This document shows positions 11,900 through 24,573 of a stretch of 64,000 bases of DNA, piece after piece. Source of the stretch: Paraescarpia echinospica (Eukaryota; Annelida; Polychaeta; Sabellida; Siboglinidae). The DNA is taken from assembly GCA_020002185.1 (NCBI GenBank), contig CM034543.1, forward strand, positions 31,361,399 to 31,425,398. The letters are read 5' to 3'. Position 1 is the stretch's first letter. The number at the start of each line of letters is the position of its first letter. The notes beneath the pieces are model-generated. The model was not told where the DNA came from and did no database searches. It worked only from the letters and a program-made list of their open reading frames with translations. The position numbers and the translations under genes were made by a program.

Positions 11900-12215
11900 T
11901 TAGTTTGAAATATCCCGCCACAACTCTCGCCACTGTTCACGGTCGAGTGGGCGCATAGCATCGACGTCGGCGGGGCAACGTAGTGTACGACCTATGCAGG
12001 TCCGCGCTGAACGCCGTAGGCAGAGTCGTCTGCGGTCGATCCTTGTATGTCGTGACAAGTGTGTCCACGGCGACATTGTTGTCGTTCGCTCGCTGAGCGG
12101 GTGCATCGGGTGGCATACGGAGCCCGTGCCCGAATAGACTACATCTGGCAGTTTTTACGGCTTCGCTGACGAGCAGCTTCGGCAACGGAGGTACGGTATC
12201 CCGTTAGAAATGCGA
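11900..12215 (-). pseudogene. LINE RT C-terminal fragment (copy A)
   Basis: Two frames give EAVKTARCSLFGHGLRMP, then YKDRPQTTLPTAFSADL, then LDREQWRELWRDI. This is the layout of the tail of many non-LTR retrotransposon polyproteins (FGH-LR, RP-TTLP, and a final W-rich segment); the exact clade is uncertain. A frameshift separates the last part. Copies lie at 14450-14765 and 45935-46260. Confidence 0.6.
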
Positions 12216-12299
12216 TGTGGGCACTTTATTAGTGATCAACAGAATGATAATTCTATTGTGAATGTTTAATGTATAATACATATTATAACTTAAAACAAG

Positions 12300-12486
12300 A
12301 ACACATTTTACTGAAGTGAGCAAACTCGAGCTCGGAAAAAAATATTTATTGATGTTTACGTTCATGTAGTTTTGTTTTTACGTTAGCACAAGCACCATCT
12401 CTCCAACAACAAACCTGTTTGACAATGTATGACATATTGACTTGTTTGAAACGTGCTACACATAAGTAGATGCGCTGATTGCGTGC

Positions 12487-12518
<32 letters not shown>

Positions 12519-13037
12519 TGATACTCTAACTTTTGGGGCAGTGTGATTGTATCTCCTCCGAGGGGCTGAGGACCACTCGCCACATTCTATGTTGATTCGT
12601 TGCATTGAACCATTGGCCTCTGCTCTACCAATTTGTGATGTATTTCAAACACAAAAATGGTTCTGTTGAGTTATTTCCTTTGTCCAGTGAACGAATTGAA
12701 TGGTGATACATTCACAAATGGGCACCACAACGACGATACGTTCGATTTACCTGGAAATTATTGTCACCAGCATGGAATGCCGTAATATTCCTGAAATCAG
12801 CAAACCCGAGCTCGGAAAAGTTTGTTATTTATGCTTACGTTCATATAGTTTTGTTTTTACGTTAGCTTGAGCGTCATATCTCCAACGTCATACCGGTTTG
12901 ACACTGGTGACAGTTCAATTTGTTTGAAACGTGCTACACAATAGTATGATAGTGATACATTCACCAATGTGCACCACAACGACAATACGTTCGACTTACA
13001 TGGACTTCATTATCACCGGCATGGAATGCTATAATTG
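12300..13037. repeat. Tandem module of about 450 bases (copy A, 1.5 copies)
   Basis: Each module holds CAAACTCGAGCTCGGAAAA or CAAACCCGAGCTCGGAAAA, then TTTACGTTCATGTAGTTTTG or TTTACGTTCATATAGTTTTG, then GAAACGTGCTACACA and a segment ending GTGATACATTCAC. The second copy is truncated. Copy A also has a (TA)n tract at 12491-12519 inside the first module. A much more diverged relative, with GGGAGGAGACACAACTGTAT and GAACGTAAACATCAATAAAT, lies at 4999-5190. Confidence 0.7.
12491..12519. repeat. (TA)n microsatellite
   Basis: Uninterrupted TA dinucleotides within the first tandem module of copy A. Confidence 0.95.
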
Positions 13038-13092
13038 GAGACGGCAGAAATTAAGTGGTCAGCGGGAATGAATCTAAGGTCCAAATATTGCC

Positions 13093-13386
13093 TCTCAATA
13101 AATCACTCGACACACAGCATAGGTGTCTTTCCAAGTCCCACCTTTTTTTTAATAATATCTATTAGACCTACTCAAATCGTTTCACAGTTTACCCTCTGGC
13201 AAATTTGTTCAATCGAACACCATTTCGAATTTTCTCGGAAGCATTTAGCCCGGCACAAATCTGTTCGTACACATATATCAACCATTGTCTATAGCCTCAC
13301 CCTTACAGCTGAGTAATAATAGAGTGGATTAACGTGTTCCCGTTTACAACCACCAACGAAGCAATAAAATCAGGGCAGCGGTTATC
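13093..13386. repeat. Palindrome spacer / unit-edge module
   Basis: These 294 bases separate the two arms: the left arm ends near GGTCCAAATATT (13092) and the right arm starts with its reverse complement near 13387. The same module, same orientation, starts copy B at 44580-44870, and a diverged version lies at 40070-40290. Shared wording includes ATCGAACACCAT and TGTCTATAGCCTCACC. It looks like a dispersed repeat, perhaps the tail of a retroelement, that marks the edge of the unit. Confidence 0.8.
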
Positions 13387-13439
13387 ACCAGTACAGTATT
13401 TAGACCTTAGATTCATTCCCACTGACCACTTAATTTCTG

Positions 13440-14345
13440 CTGTCTCCAATTACAGTGTTATGTCCAGGTAAGTCGAACGTATCGTCGTTGTGGTGCACGC
13501 TGTGAATGTATCACCATTCAATTCGTTCACTGGACAAAGGAAATAACTCAAATAAAAAAAATATTTTAGAAATATATCACAAATTGGTAAATCAGGCTAA
13601 TAGACTAATGATTCAGTGCAGCGAATCAACATAGAAAGAGGAGATTGGTCCTCGGCCCTTGGGAGTAGATACTATCTTACTGCCCCTAATGTTAAAGTAT
13701 CAATATATAAACGCAGAAACTCACAAACTGCACGTCTACTATTGTGAAGCACGTTTCAAACATGTTGAAATGTCACACAGTGTCAAACCGGTATGACGTT
13801 GGAGAGATACCCTCATGCTAACGTAAAACAAAACTATATGAACGTAAACATCAATAAATAACTTTTTCCGAGCTCGGGTTTGCTGAGTTCATGAAAATTA
13901 CGGCATTCCATGCTGGTGATAATAATGTCGAGGTAAGTCGAACGTATTGTCGTTGTGGTGTCCATTGGTGAATGTATCACCATTCAATTCGTTCACTGGA
14001 CAAATGATATAACTCAACAGAACCATTTTGTGTTTGAAATACATCACATATTGGTAGATCAGAGGCCAATGGTTTAGTGCAGCGACTCAAAATATAGAAA
14101 GAGGCGAGTGGTCGTCAGCCCCTGGGAGGAGATACAATCACACTGCCCCCAAAGTTAGAGTGTCAATATATAAATACAGAAACACGCAATCACCACATGT
14201 ACTTAAGTGTAGCACGTTTCAAACATGTCAATATGTCATACATTGTCAAACAGGTTTGACGTTGGAGAGATGGCGCTATTGCTAACGTAAAAACAAAACT
14301 GCATAAACGTAAACATCAATAAATATTTTCCGAGCTCGAGTTTGT
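13440..14345. repeat. Tandem module of about 450 bases (copy C, two copies)
   Basis: Two modules, from about 13460 and from about 13915. Each runs from GTCCAGGTAAGTCGAACGTA (second: GTCGAGGTAAGTCGAACGTA) through TTCGTTCACTGGACAAA and ACACTGCCCC or TACTGCCCC to AACGTAAACATCAATAAAT. Confidence 0.7.
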
Positions 14346-14449
14346 TCACTTCAGGAAAATGTGTTCTGATTTTAAGTTATAACATGTATTATGCATTAAA
14401 CAATCACAATAGAATTATCATTCTGTTGATCACTAATAAAGAGCCCACA

Positions 14450-14765
14450 TCGCATTTCTAACGAGGCAATATACCTCCGTTGCCGAAGCTGCCCATCAGC
14501 GAAGCCGTCATAACTGCAAGATGTAGTCTATTCGGGCACGTGAATCGTATAACCGATGCACCCGTTCAGCGAGCGAACGACAACAATTTCGCTGTGGACA
14601 TAGTTGTCACGACATACAAAGGTCGACCGCAGACGAGTCTGCCGACGGCGTTCAGCGCGGGACCTGCATAGGTCGTACACTACGTTGCCCCGCCGACCTC
14701 GATGATCTGCGTGCACTCGACCGTGAACAGTGTGACGGGATATTTCAAAATAAGAAAGCATCATA
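14450..14765 (+). pseudogene. LINE RT C-terminal fragment (copy C)
   Basis: Plus-strand counterpart: LPISEAVITARCSLFGH, with a Ser/Ala-rich drift and a shift after YKGRPQTSLPTAFSA. The final segment has lost the RELWRDI part through a short deletion near 14730. Confidence 0.6.
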
Positions 14766-15589
14766 TGAGTCCGTGGAATTTACCTTTTAATTATTTCAAG
14801 TTTATGTTCAACCTGTTGTTGCAATGTCTCGGACATTGTACGTCAATTTGCCGCCGTTGACATTGCTGTGCTAGCTCGCTTAGCGTAATGTTGTTGTTCC
14901 CTTTCCATAATTCAATACAGCTGCCGTTTATTATAAAAGATGAGTACTCTGCATATACTCTTGGTGTTAAAGGAATACAAACTCTCGATTGCTTGAATTC
15001 ATATTATATTATCTCTTCCTGTATATTTTCATTTCCGCCAAGACAATAGTTTACGAGAATTCGATATATTAATAATTTCACAATTTATGCAGTGCAAGTA
15101 GTCTTCTTCGAAAAAGGATATTTTGGCGCGCTTATCGGTATGCCTAGGTGTGACGTCAGAGGCGCGAATGTCGCGGAAGGTGTCAGCATTTCCAATACAT
15201 TCACATCATGTTTACAACGATAGGTGTTGGATCGAAGCAAGCGTCCGAATGGGTTATTGTGTGATATTCCGATGTAATATAAACTATAATCATAATAGAG
15301 GAACAAACATTTATTTTAAGGTTCGACGCGAATACCAACTATTTGCAAATGATCCTTGGTGACGTAACACTTGCTTGTTACGATGCAGGCAAACCAGTAT
15401 AATGTAACTTTGGTCCACATGGTAGGTTCATTCAGAGAAAAGACATGACACTCGGCGGCAATGCTGTACACATGGTCACTATTGACAAGCGGTTATGGGA
15501 AGGTGTGTTCCTGCATACAATAATAATAATATATATGACATATAGTCATTACCCTTGCATTATTGGACTAACACAAAACAGTTAACAAT

Positions 15590-15930
15590 AATAACAATAA
15601 CAACAAGAATAATACTATTATTAAGGTAAGTTTTATTGCCCCTAAATACTTGGAAACCAAAGCTCAAAGGTTCATCAAAAGAAACGTGTTGATCAATCTC
15701 AACGTCTTCAAGTAGTATTCATGTTGTCAATAGATAGGAGGATCCGCTAGAGAACCATAGTATAGGGGAGCATGATAATGAATGTCAGTTTTGGACTTGT
15801 GTAATACTTTCAAGTGATCTAACATTAAAAGGGGGCATATTCCAACAAGTTTGTATAGAGAAAAACTAGTTCTAATGTTGAATCTGGGTACAAAACGTAA
15901 GTCAGAACTAGATGATCTACGGTTTTTTTT
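15590..15930 (-). pseudogene. LINE C-terminal scrap (copy C)
   Basis: Minus-strand counterpart of 10080-10445, with DLRFVPRFNIRTSFSL visible, then WNMPPFNVRSLESIT in another frame, and an (AAT)n-rich tail at 15580-15625. Confidence 0.55.
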
Positions 15931-16823
15931 CAGGAGTAAGCAATGCATGTAAATATGTTGGTTGCTTACATGAAAATAACTTGCTAAGTAGTTCTGTACA
16001 CGTGTAATGTCGTAATATCTGCAAGGGCAATTTCGAAAGAATTTTTTTTTACAATAGTCCAGTCTTATTTCACAGACATTTTATTATAAGACTTAGCTTT
16101 CATAATTTATGTTGTTATCAATTCCAGTTCACCAGCAAAAGAACTGTGTTATGAATGGTGATGAAGAAGGAACAAAATACATTCTCTCAATACCAGCTAC
16201 ATTGTGTGAGGAAAATCCAAAAACAAAAACAAAACGTTCTACTTGTTTGTGAGCTAAGACGCACCCATGCAATAGTACGCTTCAAAAACAATAACATACA
16301 AAACCATCCATCAAACAGGCTGGTATGCTAACATGTGCAACAGGAAGAGTTCATGGTTATTCACTTGAACAGTTTATACAACAAATTACAATAATACAAG
16401 ACCATATTTGAGGATATGGTTATATCTCACGAGCATGTGACATGTGTGACAACGTAATGCCAACGGATCCCTCAACTCTAGGTCTATACTAGTCTTATAC
16501 CAGGAGTTGTAGTTGGTTTAGCTCCAGGTTCAACCGGAAATGTCGCAGCATAACTACTGTCAGGCGCAGGCGTAGAATCCTTAAAAAATGCATCCCCATA
16601 ACATAAGTTTCTTTAGTTGTAAGGAAAATCAATGTTATTTGAGTAAGTTACGTTAAGTGATATCGTGATTAGCTTATTGTTTAGTAAACTCCGGCATTAA
16701 AACAATATATTATTGTATACAAACTAGCCAACAAACATGCTGTTCAGATTATTAAAAGGCATACCTAAATAAAGATAATATTAACAAAATATTTCAGAAA
16801 AAACCCCCAATACAAACACAATG

Positions 16824-17133
16824 TTTGTGTAGATTTGTATGACGTGCAAAATATGTTTTAATACGTTGACCTTGCGACGAGGAATAAAATTATTATTTAA
16901 TGATAGCTACATTACGTGTCAAGCGTCACCTACATACGTTCACTAATTAGCTCATAGTTTGTAGAATTTTATTTCCCGGACATATATGACCGTAGCCAAA
17001 GATAACTGATCGTTTATATTAACTATGTTTCAATTATAATTCCAAACACCATTTTGATTCAGTTGCTTTCTTTTAAAATAGGCCTTTCCAAGAACGATCA
17101 CAGTATTTAGTATTGTTAATTAACGTCATTAAC
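16824..17133 (+). mobile_element. Solo LTR of the gag-only element (copy C)
   Basis: A single copy of the LTR repeat, starting TTTGTGTAGATTTGTATGAC and ending TTAACGTCATTAA, lies at the same unit position where A and B have the full LTR-gag-LTR arrangement. This is the product expected from recombination between the two LTRs. Confidence 0.65.
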
Positions 17134-17319
17134 GATGCACACGTAGTCAAAATCAGGCTTGTCTTCAAGTACCTGTTTGTACAAAAGTAATTCATATTAT
17201 ATTTTTTTTCATATTTATGGAAATTATACTTATCCATATGTACAATAAGACAAGATAACGTATTTGTTTAGAATAAAACATTTATTTTTGACCTACTACA
17301 ACCCCACTGCCTATTAAGT

Positions 17320-17440
17320 GGTTCAGCCACGAAGGTCTTCGTCCACCTGTCTTGCTCTGTCGGTGTTGAGAATTCAACATACCCCGTCTTTATATAAAAA
17401 CCAACCCTGGCTGTCGTGTTGCTTCTACGTGCTCTCTGTC
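17320..17440 (-). promoter_or_regulatory. Copy of the effector-gene promoter, unit C
   Basis: On the minus strand TATATAAAG lies at 17388-17396 followed by ACGGGGTATGTTGAATTC and a leader with GACAGAGCAAGAC. It is colinear with 7611 of copy A and 28541 of the intact gene. Reading leftwards it faces the exon-like segment at 17137-17173 and then the solo LTR. Confidence 0.65.
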
Positions 17441-18648
17441 ATGGACTAAAACAAATGAAGGTGTTTTTTCCTCAAAATCCGTTGTCATTGCCACGGTATA
17501 AGATAACCCCATGATAGGTTTGTTTGTTGACTTGTTCATTTTCAACAGAAAAAGTCTTTCGCCAATAAGATAACCCCCGTGTTACGTATGTTTGCTGACT
17601 TGAAAAAACAAATTTCGCCAATATAAAATATAATTTTAAACCGAGGTTGTATATTCTTAGAATTTTTTATTGTAATCTTGTTAACAGTAGAAACCATATC
17701 TTGAAGGTTTACTGTCTGAAATATTGTTCGTAATTTGAATGTAACGCCCGTAACTTTTGAACTAGTAAATAGTGGCAAGTGACACTTTTTGTGGAGTTCT
17801 GGTTATCCGCAAATACCTTTCACGTTGGATTTTCCCAGACACCTAATCACAAAATGGGACACAGTACAACTCATCCTGGGGGTGCTGGAGATAACATTAT
17901 TTCCCAATATTTAGACCCTCAATGTGGCATTTGGTGAGTTACACGAGGGTACAAAATGATTGGTTTTGAGAGCCTCATGTTGTTGTTTTTTCAACGAACG
18001 TCACGGTGGTATGCAAAAGGACGATTTTGGAAAGTTTCCAGGAGTTTTGGCGAGCCTTAGAGATGAAACGGAGAGGTTATGGTAGATCTTTTGGCGAGCC
18101 TCTCCCACCTCAATACTCACAACGTTCCGACGCCAGTGCAAGTGATTCAGCAAACCTGCTGCTAAGAATTGCAGGAAAAGGGAAATATGTATATTAAAAA
18201 CACAACAACAACAAATATAAAACCGGTGCAAATATGTTGAATGTGACTATTTGTTTGGTCACCTCTGTAAACCTCCACCCTAACATGTGTGGAGCAAACA
18301 CGGGTTTGAAAAGGGTGAGTTATTGGTTTTGACTAATTTCTTGCCTGAAGTACATTTTTTGTGCAGTTTTGCCATTACATCGACAACAGCTTTTTTACAA
18401 CGACGCCAAACAATACTTTTTGCGTTACATGTTAGACGTGCTGTGTGTGTGCGCGCTTCAGCAGATATGTAATTAGTTATCTTTCATGTTCAACTGCAAA
18501 CGGAAAATCTATTTCGAGTATCAGAAAAAATACTCTGGTAATGCGTAATTTGTTCAAGCAGCATGTCCCATTGAAACTTGAATATCAGGTGATATAGAAT
18601 TATTAGTTGTGGCTGATTCTCGAAGTGCAGCTAAATATAGTGATATTA

Positions 18649-18652
18649 TGTG

Positions 18653-18710
<58 letters not shown>

Positions 18711-18746
18711 TGTGTGTGTGTGCGTGTGTGTGATTGTTCGAGTGTG

Positions 18747-18781
<35 letters not shown>

Positions 18782-18966
18782 CTATGTGTGTGCGTGTGTC
18801 TGTCTGTGCGTGTATGTCTGTGTGTATGTGTGTATGTGTGTATGTGTGTATGTGTGTATGTGTGGATGTGTGCATGTGTGCATGTGTGCATGTGTGTATG
18901 TGTGTGTGCGTGCGTGGGGGTGTTTGTGTGTTTGTGTATGTGTATGTGCGTGCGCGCTTGTGTGCT
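18649..18966. repeat. Long GT-rich microsatellite (copy C)
   Basis: About 320 bases of (GT)n with TATG, TGCG and TGTT variants, open in many frames without being coding. The same unit position is about 105 bases long in copy B (57661-57765) and only a few repeats in copy A (about 6140-6165). Confidence 0.95.
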
Positions 18967-21325
18967 TGCACATGTACCTGTCCGCGTACCTACGTGTGTG
19001 CATTACATTTCCATGAGTGCCTGTCATTCTCACTAATCCACGTCAATTTGAAGCATCGAGATCGTCTCTGGCGAGGAACAACGGATAAAGACGAACGAGA
19101 TATCACGTTAGGACTGAACTGTGAAAAAATCTCTGAATGAGAGATTTCATGTTTGTATCAGGCGGTATTAGTTACAGAAATAAGAGCAAACCCTAGATGC
19201 TTCGCGCAACAAATGGGTTAATCAACATGTTGTGTGATATGCTTAATGGATTGGACCGGAAAGGCGGCTGTGTAAAAAAGGACAGTATTATCTTTGATTT
19301 GCTTACCATGAAGTAAGACGAAACCCAGAATTATCGGTGAATTTTAAGAGTTTAGAGCCGACTTCAATATTGACCTCGATTGTTTCGGGGGAGAGAATTT
19401 CGTGGCTTTCAAAAATGGGCAGTTGAGCTGATAGATATTCCATATGCTATATTCGACTTTATCCTGCACATATTTCCTCTGGGTATGGTGTCGAAAATGC
19501 CTTGTATTATTCAGCGCAGTGCTAAATTGTGCAGTACGCTAACATACCACATCACCATAGCCAACGGCGACTAATAGACTTACACAATATCCAAGTCTGT
19601 CCAATAGCAGACGCTAACACGATGTGGGAAACGAACAGTTGAAATCGACACTACGATATTTAGAATGTTTAAAGTGGATAAAACGTCTAACATAATTCCA
19701 GAATATACATGTCCTAGTTACCTTTATGAACAAGCATGCAGCATGCTTTAAAAAGTGTGATTTGTTGATGTTTGCGTTTATACAATTATGAGTATGTCAG
19801 CACATGCATTATCTCTCCCACTCCATACCTCTGATATTTTAGATGTGCTTTAACTTGGTAAGCGTGCTAATATTCTAATCTTCTCCAAAAAAAAGAAACT
19901 ATTGCCTTTCATAAAATGCCACTTGAGAATATTACGTTAAACTCTTTCAGTAATTCAGTGTTTCGCCCCTGTTATTGTTTCTTTATTTCCGCTAAAACCA
20001 AAACAATTTAGTATCGAGCAGGTCGTGCTAGCTCGTGTGTGCAACTATGTAATTCAGATTTGATGAAATCATCGGGCAATATGTCGCATCTTAGATGACA
20101 TGAGTAGATTACAAAAATATTACAAATGATATATCATCTATAAAGCATTGGTTTCTGTATTCACGGCCTATTTTTAGCCCGTCACACGGCCGCTAACGTC
20201 ATATATTAAAATATTGTTATAAAACAGTGTGCAGCTCGGTGTAGTTGTACAACATAAAGGGTTGGCACACAGTTGAGTACATTACAAGTTACAACTGCAC
20301 GTTTCATTAGGTAATACTTTCAAATATGGCGTTTCAATATAAAAGAGATATTTGTAATAAAATGGGACTGTGACAACGTATAATTTTATATGCCTATCTA
20401 CGTCACTATCTCAAGAACAAGAGAAACTCTACTCTTGTCCATGCTACGGAACTGCGTCAACACTGCAAAACGTTGCAGCGTTCTCACACCTTTGTGAATG
20501 TCCGAGCGTTTGGGCGGTATTCCACGCTGTAAAATATGGATTTGTTTATGTAGAAATAAAAACAAACAGGTGGACACATGCTTTATGTCAAAAGTTTGTT
20601 AGCAGTTATATATTTTTTTTCCAGAGTTTACAAGAAACAACACGCCGCAACACCTAACAGTGAAAATTCATACGTCAGCGCACGGACGTTTACTGTTTTT
20701 AAACGAACTGAACGTTACAAAAAAATCTATTCGTAATGACACTTATTCTGTGTACAAAAACAACAACGTCATTCTTTTTGTCATACATGATGGCTTGACG
20801 TGACCAAAAACCGTATATCAATACAAGACCGTAAAGCGTCATACAGCGGCGTGTCCGCCATTTTGGAGGCGCGCCAAGCCAGCGTATATGGAATTTCCGG
20901 AATATTCGCGCACAGAAAATACAGCTCTTTGAATTGTCACACTTCAAACGTTTCGACAATGACGTCGATTTTATAAATGTATACAACGTAGTGTAGCTTG
21001 TTGACACTTCAACGCCATCCTTTGTCAGCCATATTTTTTTGTTATTGATAACAAGCAAAGTAAATGCCGTTGTTGTTTAATATATCATAAAACGTCTTAA
21101 TAACTGTCCGTCGTGAATGGATGAATGAACGTTTATTGAGAACATTGATAACAATATATATATACAAGACAACCAAACAAGTTTAACTATAATACAAGTG
21201 AGAATATACAATGTTTGAAGGGGGTAAATACGAAGTCATTGACTTTTGTGTAAATTTACACCCTGACATATATTTATATATAATTATATACCTGTATGTA
21301 TACACACATATACATACATATATAC

Positions 21326-21356
<31 letters not shown>

Positions 21357-21558
21357 ACATACATACATACGTACATGTATATTGAAACATCAATATTATA
21401 TTAATCGAATTTGCTATTCATCTAACCATCTAGCTACAATAATTGAAAACATGTAATGGAATATGTGTATATTCAACATTAAAGTGTGTGATAAGTACAC
21501 ATATTTACACATATTGTAGTTTCCTCAATGGCATGATTATATGTGTGTATCATTTTGT

Positions 21559-21822
21559 TTAGATTCCCACAACCATATATTTCTCAAATAAAAGGTTCTT
21601 GCATTTACGCTTAAATTCAGTAATAGTATTAGTAGTTTTTAAATGATCACATAGATAATTCCATAATTGCACTCCCTTTACACAAAGAGACATTGATCGC
21701 ATGGTAGAACAGACTCTCTGTCGTTCTAAGTCATGATTAGCTCGCATTGAGTATGTTATTTCCCGTCTAGTAAACAAACACTGAATATTTGATGGCAAAC
21801 AGCTGTTGTAAGCTTGGTACAT
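21559..21822 (-). pseudogene. LINE polyprotein tail
   Basis: An 87-codon minus-strand frame continuing the LINE after a stop: FTRREITYSMRANHDL, then SLCVKGVQLWNYLCDHLK and a basic end, the usual LWN-type tail of this kind of LINE. Confidence 0.7.
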
Positions 21823-21825
21823 AAA

Positions 21826-22485
21826 TCATGATGTTTTCAGTTCTATGATATCTGGAAATTTTAGAACATGTAATTGTTGGAAAAGTGAGTTTGCATGATC
21901 CAACCGTCTTCCACCAAATATAATGCGGATTACTCTTTTTTGTAATAAGAAAATACAGTTAGTATTTGTTGGTAAAAAGAGAGAACTGTATAGAATACGT
22001 CTACTATTTTTATCAAGTAGATGACTGCATCTACGCATTATAGCAGTACTTTTTGAAAGCTTTGGTTGTACGTATTTTATATGAGCTTTCCAATTTAGTA
22101 GATCATCAATAAACACACTCAAAAACTTGGTGACCCTCATTCTTTCGATATTAACATTTCGTATTTTTATATTAACTTCTTTTTTGAGCATACGATTTCC
22201 AAATAACATATAATTGGTTTTAGATTTGTTCCGAGTTAATATATTTACTGCAAACCATATATACATTTGGTCCAGTACGTTACATACTGTTTCGTTTAGT
22301 TTATTGATGTTACTATTTGCATAACGTATATTAGTATCGTCTGCAAAGAGAATGTATTTTACTAGATTAGATATGCTACACATATCATTAACGTATAGAA
22401 TGAATAGTTTGGGGCCCAAGATCGAACTCTGTGGGACACCACATGAAATATTGCGCACAGCAGAATTAAATTTGTCAATGGACAC
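21826..22485 (-). pseudogene. LINE reverse transcriptase, C-terminal half
   Basis: A 219-codon minus-strand frame with GVPQSSILGPKLFILYVNDM and the catalytic FADDTN motif (the YADD/FADD box), then a thumb-like segment with the LLNWKAHI pattern. It ends in a stop at about 21826, immediately before a short frame (21822-21559) that carries the tail with VQLWNYL. Confidence 0.85.
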
Positions 22486-22510
22486 AAATTGTTTTGTGTT
22501 TTCTAGATAA

Positions 22511-23296
22511 CTATTTAACCAGTAAATGCCACACCATGGATACCAAGAAATTCATTTTTTTACATAACAGTTTGTGATTGACAGTGTCAAATGCCTTTTT
22601 TAAATCGATAAAATCACCAATAGCATATTCTGTGGCATCCAATGATTGGTTTATTGCATCAACAAGATCTATTAGTGCGTGAAATGTTGACATATTTTGT
22701 TGAAATTCATATTGGCTTGGGTTTATCAGTTTGTGTTTGGTAATAAAGCTATATAAACGAGAACTGAAATTTTTTTCGAATATTTTTGAGAATTGTGGTA
22801 ATAGTGAAATAGGTCTATAATTAGTGCACATAGACTTATCACCAGACTTAATAAGTCGGATAACCTTTGCTATTTTCATTTTATCCGGGAATACTCCAGT
22901 AGTGAAAGATAGATTACAAGTGACAGGTTTTGCAATGGAGTTAGTAACTTCTTTGACCAAATGCATACTTATATCTTCGCAATCTGTGGATGTTTTATTT
23001 TCCCAATTGTTCACTGCTCGGATAACTTCCTCTTCATTAACTGGAGTTAGACATACATTTTTAGTATTTCCGTTTTCTAGGTAGTCATAAATAGAAGCAA
23101 TTGTTGGTGCCGTTATATCCTTTGACAGCTCCGGACCGATATTAGTAAAATAAATGTTAAACATGTTCGCTACATCTTCCTTATTACTAATGGTTATGCC
23201 ATCATTAACAAACTGATCTGGGTAGTGATTTCCTAAGCGAGGTGGTCCCATTACAGTTTTAAGTACTTTCCATGTGCCAGCAATGTCATTTTTCAT
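22511..23296 (-). pseudogene. LINE reverse transcriptase, N-terminal half
   Basis: A 261-codon minus-strand frame. It contains the fingers/palm motifs NYRPISLLPQFSKIFEK and, further on, AIGDFIDLKKAFDTVNH, the first catalytic-aspartate region (F-DLKKAFD). The frame shifts just after KMNFL near 22550, where the next segment should begin. Confidence 0.85.
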
Positions 23297-23676
23297 CTGT
23301 GCGAGTACACAGCTATAATACTGTTTCTTAGTGGATGTGAGAATACCTGTTCATTTATTTTTATATGATTTAAATCTATTTTCCGAGATAATTGATCTGG
23401 ATGATAGAAATGCTTTATACAAATAATTTTTCTTGATACATGCGTTTCTCAGTCCTTTAGTAAACCACGGTTTTTTAAACTAATTGTTATTACCTTAGGT
23501 CGTACAGTTGACACAGGACAATGTTTGTTGTACATTTGTATAAAATCATGAAGAAAGTTGTAATATGCTATATTTTTCCTACCGATAACAGTATGCCAAG
23601 AACTTTGCATTAAGTCACACTTCAATGTATTGATGTTTTCTTCGCTAAGATGACGAATACACTGCAGAATGTTCGT

Positions 23677-24573
23677 TCACATTACATTTTCAGTACAATG
23701 GTACAGAGCAAATACAGGAAGATGATCACTGATGTAATTTACTAATAGACCACTATCAATCTTGTACTGAAGTTCAGAAGTAAAAATGTTGTCTATAAGC
23801 GTTGCAGAGGTAGTAGTAATTCTGCTAGGTCTATTAATTAAAGGGTATATACCAAGACTGTACATAAGATCTACAGACAGCTTGGTTCCACTATGACTAT
23901 CACATTTGAACAAATCTATATTGAAATCACCACACGCATATATGGTTTTCGTGCAACGTATACGACTAAACAAGTGTTCAATAATGTCATTAAATGAAAC
24001 CATGTTAGACCCAGGGCACCTATATACACAACTAACCAGTGCAGTTTTGTGTCGGTTAATTTCACATTCAACAGTAACACATTCTAGTACGTTATCAACT
24101 ATTAGTGACTTTGTTTCGCATAATCGCCCATTTAATTTCTTGTTAACATAAATCACCACACCTCCACCTTTTCTGTTATCTCTAACAACATGAAAAGCAT
24201 CATAATCATCAAACATATATAAAAGGAGATGAGTCCTTGCTCAGCCACGTTTCGCTTGTTGCTATAATATCAAACTTTACATTAAGTAATTTGAGAAGAT
24301 CTTGTATTTCACTGAAGCTAGTATTCAGACTTCTAGCATTAAGATGTACCAAAGACAGACCACTATCATAATTTCTATTTAGCTCATTATTGAATTGTTG
24401 TTCTGTATATAATATTTACAAGATGTTGATATGTTGTTGTAATAATAATTTTCAGGGTCAACATCCTTATCAAAATGACACCTACTGTGTTCAGTATATT
24501 TGTAGGTTTCAAATATGTTATCCATATCATCACAATTTGAGAGTGGGTAATTTTCTTTCACGGTGTTAGCCAT
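23677..24573 (-). pseudogene. LINE apurinic-type endonuclease domain
   Basis: On the minus strand, 24573-24379 gives the start of the polyprotein. After a shift, LSLVHLNARSLNTSFSEIQ and DIIATSETWLS (24358-24230) form the endonuclease N-terminal part, and 24216-23677 the rest, with YACGDFNIDLF and the catalytic-type SDHLPVF motif near the end. This domain nicks target DNA to prime reverse transcription. At least two frame breaks separate the three parts. A region matching the linker before RT (PWFTKGLRNACIKKNYLYKA, about 23475-23410) follows, also frame-broken. Confidence 0.8.

Larger units (their letters stand above)
1..13092 (+). repeat. Giant duplicated unit, copy A (left palindrome arm)
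   Basis: Nearly all of this stretch has an inverted counterpart in 13387-28338 and another in 44870-62752. Anchors: A 140-260 pairs with 27990-27885; A 1200-2440 with 62700-61440 and 26700-25570; A 4583-4834 with 59390-59139; A 6960-7322 with 56859-56554; A 11900-12240 with 46250-45930 and 14760-14430. Bases 1-130 still match 28338-28210, so the copy continues past the left edge of the window. Within it lie an effector-type promoter copy, a gag-only LTR element, two LINE scraps and several short ORFs; no intact gene was recognised. Stretches between the features listed separately hold only this anonymous repeat sequence. Confidence 0.9.

Noticed and set aside
18603..19140. Long overlapping frames on both strands (up to 177 codons, Cys/Val or His/Thr repeats)
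   Set aside because: They are translations of the GT/CA microsatellite; stops are absent because of the repeat.
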